Positions 10,921 to 21,244 are shown, counted from the first letter of the stretch. The stretch: 64,000 nt of DNA from Bog-473 sp963791995 (GCA_963791995.1 CAWBUQ010000008.1:124001-188000); one strand, 5' to 3'. Translations and numbers: made by a program. The notes: generated by a model from the sequence alone, not told the origin.

Positions 10921-10924
<4 letters not shown>
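10241..10924 (-). CDS. grpE: Nucleotide exchange factor GrpE with a collagen-like N-terminal repeat
   Basis: GrpE is the dimeric ADP-release factor of DnaK. Residues from about 75 hold the family core: a long coiled coil (DEYLRALQHTQADFENYRKQ) and the beta domain ending in GYRWKGQVLRAAMVRV. Its ATG overlaps the dnaK stop as ATGA. The unusual part is the N-terminus. Residues 28-63 read as twelve Gly-Xaa-Yaa-type triplets (GPP, GRP, GQP, GGP), broken only at AQP and SHP. GrpE N-terminal tails are normally acidic and disordered, so this collagen-like segment is odd. Whether it folds as a triple helix is unknown; a dimer would not normally support one. Confidence 0.95.
10736..10843 (-). repeat. 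Tandem proline-glycine triplet repeat within grpE
   Basis: This stretch encodes GrpE residues 28-63. At DNA level it is an imperfect tandem array of 9-bp units related to GGCCAGCCG, alternating runs of C and G. It is a likely site of replication slippage and of length variation between strains. Confidence 0.75.
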
Positions 10925-12783
<1,859 letters not shown>

Positions 12784-12869
12784 GTCTGTTTGTCCTTCCC
12801 TCTGTCTTCTTCTGCGTCTTCGCCTGCCGACGCCTGGTCTACCTGTCGTTCTCGATATGCAGTGCATTC

Positions 12870-12900
12870 AGTGTAGCAAAGTTGAGTGCCTTATTGTCAA
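12870..12900 (-). promoter_or_regulatory. Housekeeping-type promoter of the dnaK operon
   Basis: On the minus strand a perfect -35 TTGACA (12900-12895) is followed after 19 bp by TACACT (12875-12870), preceded by TGC, an extended -10. The -10 lies about 86 bp upstream of the dnaK ATG. The -35 is buried in the HAIR-like operator, as expected for repression by HspR. Confidence 0.75.
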
Positions 12901-12901
12901 G
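12881..12901 (-). promoter_or_regulatory. HAIR-like operator for HspR
   Basis: The minus strand reads CTTGACA, seven bases, ACTCAAC. The published HAIR consensus is CTTGAGT-N7-ACTCAAG, so 11 of 14 arm positions match and the spacer length is exact. It overlaps the -35 hexamer of the dnaK promoter. With hspR in the same operon this implies negative autoregulation. Confidence 0.8.
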
Positions 12902-13064
12902 ATATCTGATGAATAGTTGTCATCCGGGCTGCAGCGGTGGTGGGCCGGGCAAAAGACCAGGTCACAATGGCCGAGCGCGATGGCAACGCCCGCCGCCCCC
13001 GCCGGCCGGGAGCCCGTCGCGGCGGATTTCCGCCCTCCCGCCAGACCCACGTACGATCGACCCC

Positions 13065-13844
13065 GTGCTCGACTTGGTCCTCATCCGCCATGGCCAGTCG
13101 ACCTGGAACGCCGAGAACCGCTTCACGGGCTGGGTCGACGTGGACCTGACGCCTGCGGGGGAGGCCGAGGCCCGGGCCGGCGGCGAGCTCCTGGCCGCGA
13201 AGTCCGGGACCGGGGAGCAGGCCCTCGACCTGCGGGTGCTCCACACCTCGGTGCTGACCAGGGCGATTCGCACGGCCGAGATCGCCCTGGCCGCGGCCGG
13301 GCGCAGCTGGCTCCCCGTGCGGCGCGACTGGCGCCTCAACGAGCGGCACTACGGGGATCTGCAGGGCAAGAACAAGGCCGAGATCAAGGCGGCCTTCGGC
13401 GAGGAGCAGTTCATGTTGTGGCGGCGCAGCTACGACACCCCTCCCCCGCCGCTCGCTGCCGACAACCCCTACGACGTGACCGACGACCCCCGCTACGAGG
13501 GCATGGAGGCAGAGGTGCCGCGCACCGAGTGCCTCAAGGACGTGGTGGCGCGTGTGGTGCCCTACTGGGAGCGGATGATCGTGCCCGACCTGCGCGCCAT
13601 GTCGGAGTGGGGCGGCGCGGTGCTGGTGGCGGCGCACGGCAACTCCATCCGCGCCCTGCGCAAGCACCTCCAGGAGATCGACGACGAGTCGATCACCGAG
13701 CTCGAGGTGCCGACCGGGATCCCCTACCGCCTGCTCCTCGACGACAACCTCGAGGTGCGCCATGCCGAGTACCTCGGCGACCCCGCAGCCGCCGCCGCCG
13801 CGGCCGCTGCGGTGGCCCGACAGGGCGACGCACCCCACGCCTGA
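13065..13844 (+). CDS. gpmA: 2,3-bisphosphoglycerate-dependent phosphoglycerate mutase
   Basis: This glycolytic enzyme interconverts 3- and 2-phosphoglycerate via a phosphohistidine. The product is 259 aa from the GTG at 13065 (VLDLVLIRHGQSTWNAENRF), with the phosphorylated histidine at residue 9 in RHG, the substrate loop FTGWVDVDLT, RRDWRLNERHYGDLQG, and the second catalytic histidine in VAAHGNSIRAL. The frame is open far upstream, but that part is out-of-family. A TACGAT hexamer ends 7 bp before the GTG, suggesting a leaderless transcript. The C-terminal tail contains a run of about eleven alanines. The gene diverges from dnaK. Confidence 0.95.
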   Translation: MLDLVLIRHGQSTWNAENRFTGWVDVDLTPAGEAEARAGGELLAAKSGTGEQALDLRVLHTSVLTRAIRTAEIALAAAGRSWLPVRRDWRLNERHYGDLQGKNKAEIKAAFGEEQFMLWRRSYDTPPPPLAADNPYDVTDDPRYEGMEAEVPRTECLKDVVARVVPYWERMIVPDLRAMSEWGGAVLVAAHGNSIRALRKHLQEIDDESITELEVPTGIPYRLLLDDNLEVRHAEYLGDPAAAAAAAAAVARQGDAPHA

Positions 13845-14346
13845 GCCTCTGATCCTCCGGCCGCCGACCCCGGCCGACGAAGCGGCCTGCCTGACCGCAC
13901 ACTCGGAGTTCGAGGATTTTCCCTTCCTTCTCTTGTGGCATCCGGACTTCAGCTGGGACCACTACCTCGGCCTGCTCGACGGCCTGCGCGACGGCTCGCG
14001 CGTCCCCGACGGGTTGGTGCGCTCCGATTTCTTGCTGGCCGAAGTCGACGGCGTGCTGGTCGGCCGGGTCTCCATCCGCTACGAGCTCACGGAGTGGCTG
14101 GCCGACCGGGGCGGGCACATCGGTTACGGGGTCCGCCCGGCCTCTCGCCGCCGTGGCCATGCCACGTCCATCCTCGTGCAGGCCGTCTGCCTCGCCCGCT
14201 CCGGCGGCGTCGCCCCGATCCTCGTCGTGTGCGACGACGACAACGTCGGCTCGGCCGCCGTCATTGAGCGGTGTGGCGGCGTGCTCCACTCGGTCGTGGC
14301 GCCCGACGACGGGACAGCTCCCTTCCGCCGCTATTGGATCGACTGA
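13762..14346 (+). CDS. GNAT family N-acetyltransferase
   Basis: This is an acetyl-CoA-dependent transferase of unknown substrate. It begins as LILRPPTPADEAAC, the usual beta-1 of GNAT proteins, carries an acetyl-CoA loop IGYGVRPASRRRGHAT (motif A, R/Q-x-x-G-x-A) and ends with a NVGSAAVIERCGG helix. Length and ending (FRRYWID) resemble the YncA/RimJ-like group. The start is uncertain. The ATG at 13762 would overlap gpmA by 83 bp and add a proline-rich leader, while the family homology starts near 13849, where only a CTG is available. The overlap suggests coupling to gpmA. Confidence 0.8.
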   Translation: MPSTSATPQPPPPRPLRWPDRATHPTPEPLILRPPTPADEAACLTAHSEFEDFPFLLLWHPDFSWDHYLGLLDGLRDGSRVPDGLVRSDFLLAEVDGVLVGRVSIRYELTEWLADRGGHIGYGVRPASRRRGHATSILVQAVCLARSGGVAPILVVCDDDNVGSAAVIERCGGVLHSVVAPDDGTAPFRRYWID

Positions 14347-14414
14347 GCGGGCACTGGCGGACTCGCCGAGCACGAAAGGCGCGGCGAGCGATCGGGGGCT
14401 AGGCGAGCGCCCAT

Positions 14415-14443
14415 AAAAGTGATAACTATTAGATATCACTTTT
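14415..14443. promoter_or_regulatory. 29-bp palindromic operator upstream of the SPFH gene
   Basis: A perfect 10-bp inverted repeat, AAAAGTGATA and TATCACTTTT, is separated by nine AT-rich bases. It stands out in GC-rich surroundings and ends 17 bp before the SPFH ATG, so it covers the promoter region. A ribbon-helix-helix protein is encoded two genes down in the same unit and is the obvious candidate ligand. Confidence 0.75.
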
Positions 14444-14460
14444 GTCGGGAGGCTCACATC

Positions 14461-15369
14461 ATGACCACCGCCGGTACGCCGGTCGCCGCTGCACCAGTCG
14501 GGCATCAAGGAGTGCGGGTCGACATCACCGAACGCCCCGCCGTCGTCGTGACCGGATGGCTCGGTGTCGTCGTCCTGGCCGGATGCGTGACCGGCGCGGT
14601 GGTCGCCGGAATGGACGGCACCGGCTGGATCGCGCTGCCGATCCTGGCCTCCGTCCTGATCATCGCCTCGTTGGACATCGTTCCTCCGGGTCAGACCTCG
14701 GTCGTCCAATTCTTGGGCCGCTACGTGGGCACCATCCGTCGGCCCGGGTTCTGGTGGATCGTGACACCACTGACGGTGCGCCGCCGGGTCAGCGTGCGGG
14801 TGCGCAACTTCGAGACCAGCCACCTCAAGGTCAACGACGCGGACGGCAACCCCGTCGAGATCGCCGCCATTGTGGTCTGGCAGGTCGCCGACACGGCCAA
14901 GTCGACCTATGCCGTCGACAACTACCCGAACTTCGTGTCGGTGCAGGCCGAGTCCGCCCTGCGCCACGTGGCGACCAGCCACCCCTACGACGACACCACC
15001 GGCGCCGGGACGTCACTGCGCGGCTCGACCGACGTGGTGTCGGCCCAGTTGGCCGACGAGGTGGCGGAGCGGGTGGCCATCGCAGGCGTCGAGATCGTCG
15101 AGGTGCGGATTTCCCACCTGGCCTACGCCCAGGAGATCGCGCAGGCCATGCTGCGCCGGCAGCAGGCCAACGCAGTCGTGGCCGCCCGCTCCCGCATCGT
15201 GGAGGGTGCCGTCGGCATGGTGGAGATGGCCCTCAACCGGCTGAGCGAAGGTGGTGTCGTCTCCCTCGACGAGGAGCGCACCGCCAGCATGGTGAGCAAC
15301 CTGATGGTCGTGCTCTGCGGCGACCAGCCGCCGTCGCCGGTCGTGAACACGGGGTCGCTCTATACGTGA
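14461..15369 (+). CDS. SPFH/prohibitin-domain membrane protein
   Basis: The 302-aa product from the ATG at 14461 (GGGAGG site 10 bp upstream) has two hydrophobic segments (about 29-50 and 55-70) and then a prohibitin/stomatin-like domain: PGQTSVVQFLGRYVGTIRRPGFWWI, VSVRVRNFETSHLKVNDADG, and the helical end GVEIVEVRISHLAYAQEIAQAMLRRQQA. SPFH proteins scaffold membrane microdomains; the specific role of this branch is unknown to me. It overlaps the next gene by four bases (GTGA). That pairing, together with the palindrome ahead, indicates a compact self-regulated unit. Confidence 0.88.
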   Translation: MTTAGTPVAAAPVGHQGVRVDITERPAVVVTGWLGVVVLAGCVTGAVVAGMDGTGWIALPILASVLIIASLDIVPPGQTSVVQFLGRYVGTIRRPGFWWIVTPLTVRRRVSVRVRNFETSHLKVNDADGNPVEIAAIVVWQVADTAKSTYAVDNYPNFVSVQAESALRHVATSHPYDDTTGAGTSLRGSTDVVSAQLADEVAERVAIAGVEIVEVRISHLAYAQEIAQAMLRRQQANAVVAARSRIVEGAVGMVEMALNRLSEGGVVSLDEERTASMVSNLMVVLCGDQPPSPVVNTGSLYT

Positions 15370-15566
15370 GCGAACGGCGGCAGCTCTTGCTCCGGGTCGA
15401 CCCCGCCGTCTACGACGCCATCAGTCGGTGGGCTGACGACGAGCTCCGGAGCGTCAACGCCCAGATCGAGATCCTGCTGCGCCAGGCGTTGCGCGAATCG
15501 GGGCGCATGCCCAAGAAGGCCGGTCCGCTGCCACGGCGGGGCCGCCCCCGGGCGACGATCGAATAA
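15366..15566 (+). CDS. Small ribbon-helix-helix (Arc-like) DNA-binding protein
   Basis: The 66-aa product starts at a GTG overlapping the SPFH stop. It has an N-terminal strand RQLLLRVDPAVYDAISRWAD followed by DDELRSVNAQIEILLRQALRESG, the layout of an Arc/MetJ/HicB-type ribbon-helix-helix dimer, and a basic tail (PRRGRPRATIE). It is most likely the repressor of its own operon through the palindrome at 14415-14443. It is not next to a toxin gene, so a toxin-antitoxin role is not supported. Confidence 0.75.
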   Translation: MSERRQLLLRVDPAVYDAISRWADDELRSVNAQIEILLRQALRESGRMPKKAGPLPRRGRPRATIE

Positions 15567-15567
15567 C

Positions 15568-15595
15568 CGCGCCGGGGCGCCACTCGCCCGGCGCG
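15568..15595 (+). terminator. GC-rich hairpin after the SPFH-RHH unit
   Basis: A perfect 9-bp stem (CGCGCCGGG with CCCGGCGCG) and a 10-base loop lie immediately after the RHH stop codon. No T-tract follows, as is common in actinobacterial terminators. Confidence 0.5.
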
Positions 15596-15700
15596 TGCCC
15601 TGCGGGGAAGCCGTGCTCCGAACCGGTCCCGGGACGACGGCTGGCCGGGACGCCTCGCCGCGCCCCGGCCATACCGACCGTCGACAGGACCGCCTGCGCC

Positions 15701-16039
15701 CTACAGCGCGTCGCTCCCGCGTTCTCCCGTGCGCACGCGCACCACGGTGTCGACAGGGATGACCCACACCTTGCCGTCACCGATCTTGCCGGTGGCCGCG
15801 GCGCCGACGATGGCGTCGACGACGTCATCGGTCTGCGCGTCGTCCACCAGCACCTCAATGCGCAGCTTGGGCACGAAGTCCACCTCGTATTCAGCACCGC
15901 GGTAGACCTCGGTGTGCCCTCGCTGGCGGCCGAAGCCCTGTGCCTCGGTCAGAGTCATGCCCTGGACCCCGTGGCCTTTCAGGACCTCCTTGACGTCATC
16001 GAGCTTGAACGGCTTGATGACTGCGACGATCAGCTTCAT
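15701..16039 (-). CDS. glnB: Nitrogen regulatory protein P-II
   Basis: P-II proteins sense 2-oxoglutarate, ATP/ADP and glutamine status and control AmtB and nitrogen metabolism. The 112-aa protein is complete: MKLIVAVIKPFKLDDVKEVL at the start, T-loop with Tyr51 in YRGAEYEVDF (the modified tyrosine of the family), the ATP-binding TGKIGDGKVW, and the RTGERG end. It lies 33 bp downstream of the ammonium transporter gene on the same strand, the usual amt-glnK arrangement, so GlnK is an equally good name. A second copy is at 19446. Confidence 0.93.
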   Translation of the reverse strand: MKLIVAVIKPFKLDDVKEVLKGHGVQGMTLTEAQGFGRQRGHTEVYRGAEYEVDFVPKLRIEVLVDDAQTDDVVDAIVGAAATGKIGDGKVWVIPVDTVVRVRTGERGSDAL

Positions 16040-16072
16040 TGTCGAACTCCTTTCGTCCTGATTGATCCGGGC

Positions 16073-17709
16073 CTAGGAACCGACTCCGCCGCCGGGTGGC
16101 GATGCATCCGGTTCGGGATCTCGCCCTCCGCCCCCGGTGTCCAGACCGGCCATGGCGAATGCACTGTCGGTGCGCATGGCGAGCGTCTCCTCGGGGAAGG
16201 CCTCCTCGCCGTGGATGGCGAGGTCGCCGACTTCGAGGATCTCGTCCTTGTAGCGGGCGCCTCGGAGGACCAGGCCGATCAGCTTCATCAAGATGAAGGT
16301 CACGAGCGCTGACCAGAAGATGACCCAGATGGCCGCTCGGAACTGTTCCCACAGCTGGTGGGCGGATCCGGTGTACATCAGACCCTGCACGCCGAACGGC
16401 GAACAGCTGGAACTCGAGGAGAGGTACTGGGCCTGTGACCCTGCGGTCGATCCCGCCGTGTTGATGACCTGACCGGCGGCGTTGAGGTGTCCGCAGCCGG
16501 TCTCGACCATGTTCGGATCGCCGAAGATGCCCAGCAGCATGCCGCCCATGAAGCCAGCGATGCCGTGCGTATAGACGACACCCAGCGCGTCGTCGACCTT
16601 AGAGAACGGAGGCACCTTGGACAGGTAGTTCCAAGCCACCCAGACGATGGCGCAGCAGATCGCGCCGACGGCGATGGCACCCCAGGCGTTGACCCAGCCG
16701 GCGCACGGTGTGATGCCGACCAGGCCGCAGATCATGCCGTTGACACCGCCCAGGAAGGTCGGCTTCTTCTCCTTGGTGAACCACGCGTCCATCAGCATCC
16801 ACACCAAGACCCCTACCGCTGTGGCCAGGTTCGTGTTGACGACGGCAGCCGCGGCGTCTGCTCCCGCGTAGTACGGGTCTCCACCGTTGAACCCGTTCCA
16901 ACCCAGCCACAGGATGCCGGCGCCAACCGCCGCCATGACCAGGTTGTTGGGCAAGGCATGCTGTCTATCTCGGAGCAGTCTCGGTCCGAGCACCCACGCC
17001 GCCACGAAGCCGGAGACACCAGCCGACATGTGGATGACGTACCCACCCGAGAAGTCGAGCGCGCCCTCCTGGGCGAAGTAACCGCCACCCCACAGCATGA
17101 AGGCGTCGACGCAGTAGACGAAGGTCGACCACAGCGGGACCAGAATGACCCAGGCGGTGAACTTGATCCGGCCGAGCACGCTGCCGAGGAACAGCAAGCG
17201 GAGTGATGGCGGCGAAGACGAACTGGAAATAGAACAGCGTCGCCGAAGGGAAGTGGAACGGAATGGCAGTATTGGCCGCCGACATGGCTTGACCGCTGTT
17301 CCTGGGAACTGTTCGTCGACGTACCAGGTTTCCCTACGAAGTTCTCGAAGAAATGTTGCCACCGTGCCTGTCGTTCCGGCGTTCTGGGTCTGCGTAACGG
17401 CTCCATGCACGATGTTGACGCCGCCACCGAGCGAGGTCGAACCGAAGCCGAGCTTGTAGCCCCAGAAGAACCACACACAAGCACGAGCGAGAACCCGGCG
17501 AACATCATCGCGAGGACGTTGACTGCCCACTTCTTCGGCACCAACGACGCGTAGAGCACGGCCAGGCCCGGAAGGCTCATCAAGCCGACGAACGTGGCTG
17601 CTGTCAACTGCCACGTGTTGTCGGCCGGATTGAGCCAACTGGGATACGGAACGATGTCCGTACTAACAGATGGATCACTCAGCTCTCCTAACGTCCAGCC
17701 GCCTCGGCA
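16073..17709 (-). pseudogene. amt: Ammonium transporter Amt, frame broken three times in its N-terminal third
   Basis: Translated pieces in three frames together form one Amt protein. Piece one is WLNPADNTWQLTAATFVGL to VNVLAMMFAGFSLVLV (about 17660-17480); piece two FFWGYKLGFGSTSLGGGVNIVHG; piece three ATLFYFQFVFAAITPL (about 17285-17205). From about 17195 an uninterrupted frame runs to the stop: GRIKFTAWVILVP, GGYVIHMSAGVSGFVAAWVLG, VYTHGIAGFMGG. The breaks are consistent with a 2-base gain in a TG run near 17475, a 1-base loss near 17287 and a 1-base loss near 17197. No start codon is found before an in-frame stop at 17712. Either the gene is dead or the sequence carries errors. glnB follows it. 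Confidence 0.85.
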
Positions 17710-17984
17710 CTACCGTCCTGCTCGCTAGCAGGTCGCCCGGCGCTACCGATACGGCAAGTCCACTTCCCTGACGGTTCTCCCGCCGCAGAAAGATTGCTGT
17801 GTAGGAGTTTCCGCATGGTCACGCCCGTGTTTCGAATGCGTTAATCCGCGATGGCCCGCGCGACGCTGGCGACGGCCGGGGCTTCTTCTTGTCGACCTGC
17901 GTCGTCGCGTCAGCGTGCGGACTCCACCTCGTCATTACCCCGAACGCCCGGTCTCATGACACCGCAGCTACCATCCCTCTCCGC

Positions 17985-18596
17985 ATGACAGAGCCCGCAT
18001 CAAGACCCGAGACTCCCGGCCCGGCGGCCCAGATATCCCAATCCGCCGATCCGGACGATACGGGCCGCGTCGCTCCTCTTCGGGGCGCGTCAGTGCAGTT
18101 GAACGTCCGCCGCTTGCTCCAAGTCACGATCGGACTGGTCATGGGGACGCTGGTCGTCCTGGTGGTCGTGCTCACCGTGGCGGCAATCCATTCCAACGAG
18201 CAGATCGACGAGCTCCACGACCACGGCGTGCCCGTCACCACCACGGTCAACGGCTGCCTGGGGCTCCTCGGTGGGAGCGGGACCAACCCCGAGGGCTACT
18301 CCTGCCACGGCACCTACGTGCTGAACGGTCATCGCTACACGCAATCGCTCCCGGCGAGTGGCTACATGCACCCGGGGACCCACGTCGCCGCTGTCGCCGT
18401 GCCGAGCGATCCTGCACTGGTGTCCACGGCGGCGGCCCTCGAAGACTCAGCACGGGTCGGCTGGTGCGTTCATCATCCCGATCGTGCTCGGACTTCTGTT
18501 GCTCGCCCTCTTGGGGCTCGTCGTGCTCCGCGCCCGGACCAGCAGCCGGTCCGACGAAACGCTCCACCTCGGGGCCAGCGCCTGCCGACGACCTGA
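17985..18596 (+). CDS. Two-TM membrane protein of unknown function, apparently frameshifted
   Basis: From the ATG at 17985 the product has a proline-rich cytosolic start, a strong membrane segment (LLQVTIGLVMGTLVVLVVVL, about 40-62), and an external domain with paired cysteines (NGCLGLLGG, SYSCHGTYV-like). This resembles the short extracytoplasmic domain of DUF3592-type proteins. Near 18450 the frame changes: the continuation with a second membrane helix (AFIIPIVLGLLLLALLGLVV) is in the next frame, which stays open to 18702. I read it as one gene with a one-base indel. Its neighbours do not suggest a function. Confidence 0.55.
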   Translation: MTEPASRPETPGPAAQISQSADPDDTGRVAPLRGASVQLNVRRLLQVTIGLVMGTLVVLVVVLTVAAIHSNEQIDELHDHGVPVTTTVNGCLGLLGGSGTNPEGYSCHGTYVLNGHRYTQSLPASGYMHPGTHVAAVAVPSDPALVSTAAALEDSARVGWCVHHPDRARTSVARPLGARRAPRPDQQPVRRNAPPRGQRLPTT

Positions 18597-18657
18597 ATGG
18601 ACCGTTCAGGTAAGGCGCGCGCACTGCGCCCGCGATGCGCCACGACGAGGGTTCGGC

Positions 18658-19195
18658 TCAGGTGGGGGGCGTGTACCGCTTGTTCTGGCGAGGGCGCGCT
18701 GACGCCCCCTGACTGCGCCCTGCTCCGAGGCGACGAGCGACCCTCGTCGAGTTCGGCTTGCTTCAGCGCTTGCTGCAGGCGGTAGGCACGGACCAGGTAC
18801 CAGGCCCCGGCCAGGATGAACGGCGCGGCGAATCCGATATAGGTGTAGTGCAGCTGGAAGACCGCCAGCCCGAAGAGGGCCAGTGTGATGCCCTGGAACA
18901 GGCGCTTGCGCAGAAGCGAGGACACCAGGATCAGCACGGCGAGCCCGAGCAGGACGATAGGTGAGCCCGACGTAGGAGGCTCGACGCTCTGGTGATGTGT
19001 CCGGGCGTTGTTGATCGAGCGCGTGACTGATAATGATGCCGACGATGGCGGCGATCGGCGCCGCCACAGGCCGATGGCGCGTTCCTTGTCGTCGGAGCGA
19101 TGGATCGCTCCTGGAGCTCGTCGACCGTGCCGGTCATCGGCCGGGCTGCTCCGTTCCGAGGGTTCGTCATCGGGACGGACCAGCGTGTACTTCAT
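18658..19195 (-). pseudogene. Conserved actinobacterial membrane protein with several frameshifts
   Basis: Segments in all three minus-strand frames line up as one protein: MKYTLVRPDDEP at the ATG at 19195, then MTGTVDELQER, RSDDKERAIG, AAPIAAIVGIIISHAL, NNARTHHQSVEP, LLGLAVLILVSSLLRKRLFQG, LALFGLAVFQLHYTYIGFAAPFILAGAW and finally NKRYTPPT before TGA at 18658-18660. I recall this order from small actinobacterial membrane proteins of unknown function that end in a KRYTPP tail. At least four frame changes are needed, so it is either dead or badly sequenced. It converges on the 17985 gene. Confidence 0.65.
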
Positions 19196-19445
19196 CCGCT
19201 CCCAGAGGCTCAGCCGGGGCGCGTCGCTGTCGTCTGGGGCGCCGACGATCTTGACTCGAGGGCACCAGGGAAGGCTACCCCTGGCATTTGAACGGTCCAT
19301 TTCCCGTACGTTTCGAGCAGGTTTCGTGCCAGAAGCCCTGGTCGTTGGCCACCCGCCGCGGAAACAGCTGACGGAGACTGTCGTTAACGTGGCGAGTGAG
19401 GAACGCTCGCGAAATGGCTCGACCGGTTGAACAAGGAGTGCCGAC

Positions 19446-19943
19446 ATGAAGCTCGTGGTAGCAGTCGTCAAGCCGTTCAAGATCGACGACGTGAAGAACG
19501 TCCTCAAGAACATGGGGATCCAGGGCATGACGCTCACCGAGGCGCAGGGGTTCGGGCGCCAGAAGGGCCACACCGAGAACTACCGGGGTGCGGAGTACCA
19601 AGTCGATTTCGTGCCGAAACTGCGCGTCGAGGTACTGGTCGAGGACGACCAGGCCGAGGCGGTGGTCGACGCCATCGTGTCCTCGGCGGCCACCGGCAAG
19701 ATCGGTGACGGGAAGGTCTGGGTCGTGCCGGCCGAGACCGTCGTGCGGGTGCGCACCGGCGAGCGCGGGCTCCGACGCGTCTGGCAGCGCGCCGAGGCGA
19801 CGGGACGGCCCGTTCCGTACAGGCGTCGGGCCGCCGGGTCGACGGCGGCGAACGGGCCACGGCAGCCGCCCGGAGGGCGGTGCCACAGGGCCGTTGCGCC
19901 CCAGGCCGAGCACGACAAGAAGGGCTACTGTTTGCCGCCATGA
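19446..19943 (+). CDS. Second nitrogen regulatory protein P-II, with an abnormal C-terminal extension
   Basis: Residues 1-108 are a standard P-II (MKLVVAVVKPFKIDDVKNVL, Tyr51 in NYRGAEYQVDF, TGKIGDGKVW, RTGERG), about 80 per cent like the copy at 15701. It has a good AAGGAG ribosome site. Where the family ends at about 112 residues, this frame runs on for another 53 arginine- and proline-rich residues. In the neighbouring frame GERG continues as SDA, the normal family ending, so a one-base indel just before the natural stop is likely. The extra tail should be treated as artefactual until checked. The gene lies on the opposite strand to amt-glnB, about 1.7 kb away. Confidence 0.88.
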   Translation: MKLVVAVVKPFKIDDVKNVLKNMGIQGMTLTEAQGFGRQKGHTENYRGAEYQVDFVPKLRVEVLVEDDQAEAVVDAIVSSAATGKIGDGKVWVVPAETVVRVRTGERGLRRVWQRAEATGRPVPYRRRAAGSTAANGPRQPPGGRCHRAVAPQAEHDKKGYCLPP

Positions 19944-20362
19944 GCCATGGTGACCTGGACCTCTCGAAGATCTGGCTGTTCTCGACTTCGTCAGCCAAGG
20001 ACCTGCGGACCATCCGCCGGGCCCTCGAGGAGGTGACCGTGTCCGCCGGCCGCGTGCTCTGCGAACAGGGGACGATCGGCCGTGAGTTCTTCCTCATCGT
20101 CAAAGGACAGGCCGCCGTGCGGCGCAACAACCGCAAGGTGGCGACGCTCGGTCCGGGTCAGTACTTCGGCGAGATGGCGCTGCTCGACCGCCGGCCGCGT
20201 TCGGCCACTGTGATCGCGGAGACCGACATGACGCTGCTCGTCCTCGGACAGCGTCAGTTCAACGGCGTGCTCGACGCCGTCCCGGCGCTGGCCCGCAAGA
20301 TGCTGGCGGCCACGGCCACACGCCTGCGCGAGGCGGACGACCGCGCCATGGCCGCGATCTGA
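19940..20362 (+). CDS. Cyclic nucleotide-binding domain protein
   Basis: The 140-aa product from the ATG at 19940 consists almost entirely of one CRP-like cNMP-binding fold: FSTSSAKDLRTIRRALEEV, AGRVLCEQGTIGREFFLIVKGQ, and the phosphate cassette-like GQYFGEMALLDRRPRSATVIAE. There is no helix-turn-helix after it, so it is not a complete CRP/FNR regulator; it may be a stand-alone sensor. The arginine of the cassette (RRPRSATV) is present, so nucleotide binding is plausible. A TACTGT hexamer lies 8 bp before the ATG, compatible with leaderless transcription. Confidence 0.82.
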   Translation: MSHGDLDLSKIWLFSTSSAKDLRTIRRALEEVTVSAGRVLCEQGTIGREFFLIVKGQAAVRRNNRKVATLGPGQYFGEMALLDRRPRSATVIAETDMTLLVLGQRQFNGVLDAVPALARKMLAATATRLREADDRAMAAI

Positions 20363-20514
20363 GCGCGGCGTTCGCCCCGAGCGTTCGCTGGGCCAAGGTT
20401 TTCCGGCGCGCCTCAGGCAGCGCTCAGCCGCGCACCAGCATCCGCGTCCCGTTGCGGGCGCGCTGCGAGACTTCACCTTGTCCGAATTCCTCGCCTTGGA
20501 CAGGAGGCTCACCC

Positions 20515-21244
20515 ATGCCCCATTACAAGAAGCTCTTGGCAGAATTTCTCGGCACGTTGATCCTGGTGGTAGTCGCCGTCGGGGTGGCCACCGAGTCGTT
20601 CGGGTTCAAGCTCTTCGGCCTGAGCTACGCCGCCGGCGTCGTGGCCACCGCCCTCGCCTTCGGCCTGGTGCTCGTGGCCCTCGTCTACGCCATCGGGCCG
20701 ATCTCGGGCTGCCACGTGAACCCCGCGGTGACGCTCGGCTTCATTTCCGCCGGACGGATGAAGCTGGCCGAAGGCGTGGCGTACCTCGTGGCCCAGTTCG
20801 CCGGCGGGATCGTCGGCGCCTACCTGCTCTATTGGATGTTCACCACGTCGAAGCTGTACCACAAGGGCACCCAGGGTCTCGGTACCGACGGCTACGGGAA
20901 GCAGTCGCATCTCTTTGTCAGCCAGGGGGGCGCGTTCTTGATCGAGGTGGTGCTCACCGCCATCTTCGTCATGGTCGTCCTGTTCGCCACCCACAAGGCG
21001 GCGATCCAGGGTGCGGCGGGCGTCGCCATCGGCTTCGCGCCTCGTGATCGTGCACCTCATCGGCATCCCGCTGACGGGGACCTCGGTCAACCCGGCCCGG
21101 AGCCTCGGGCCGGCGCTGGTCGTCGGGGGTACCGCGCTGAGCCAGGTGTGGCTGTTCATCGTGGCGCCACTGGTCGGGGCGATCGTCGCCGCGGTCATCC
21201 ACCTGGTGCTCACCGACCGATCAGCGGACGTCGTCGTGGCCTGA
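20515..21244 (+). CDS. Aquaporin / MIP family channel, one frameshift
   Basis: This is a water or small-solute channel. An AGGAGG site precedes the ATG at 20515. The first frame carries membrane helices 1-5 with the first NPA motif (GCHVNPAVTLG). Near 21040 one extra base shifts the frame, and the remainder, with the second NPA (TSVNPARSLGPALV) and helix six, is read in the next frame to TGA at 21244. Joined, the protein is about 240 aa, normal for the family. The AefA/AqpZ-like filter cannot be assigned with confidence. Confidence 0.88.

Noticed and set aside
15366..15566. The RHH protein as antitoxin of a toxin-antitoxin pair
   Set aside because: The partner is an SPFH membrane protein and no small toxin ORF overlaps it.
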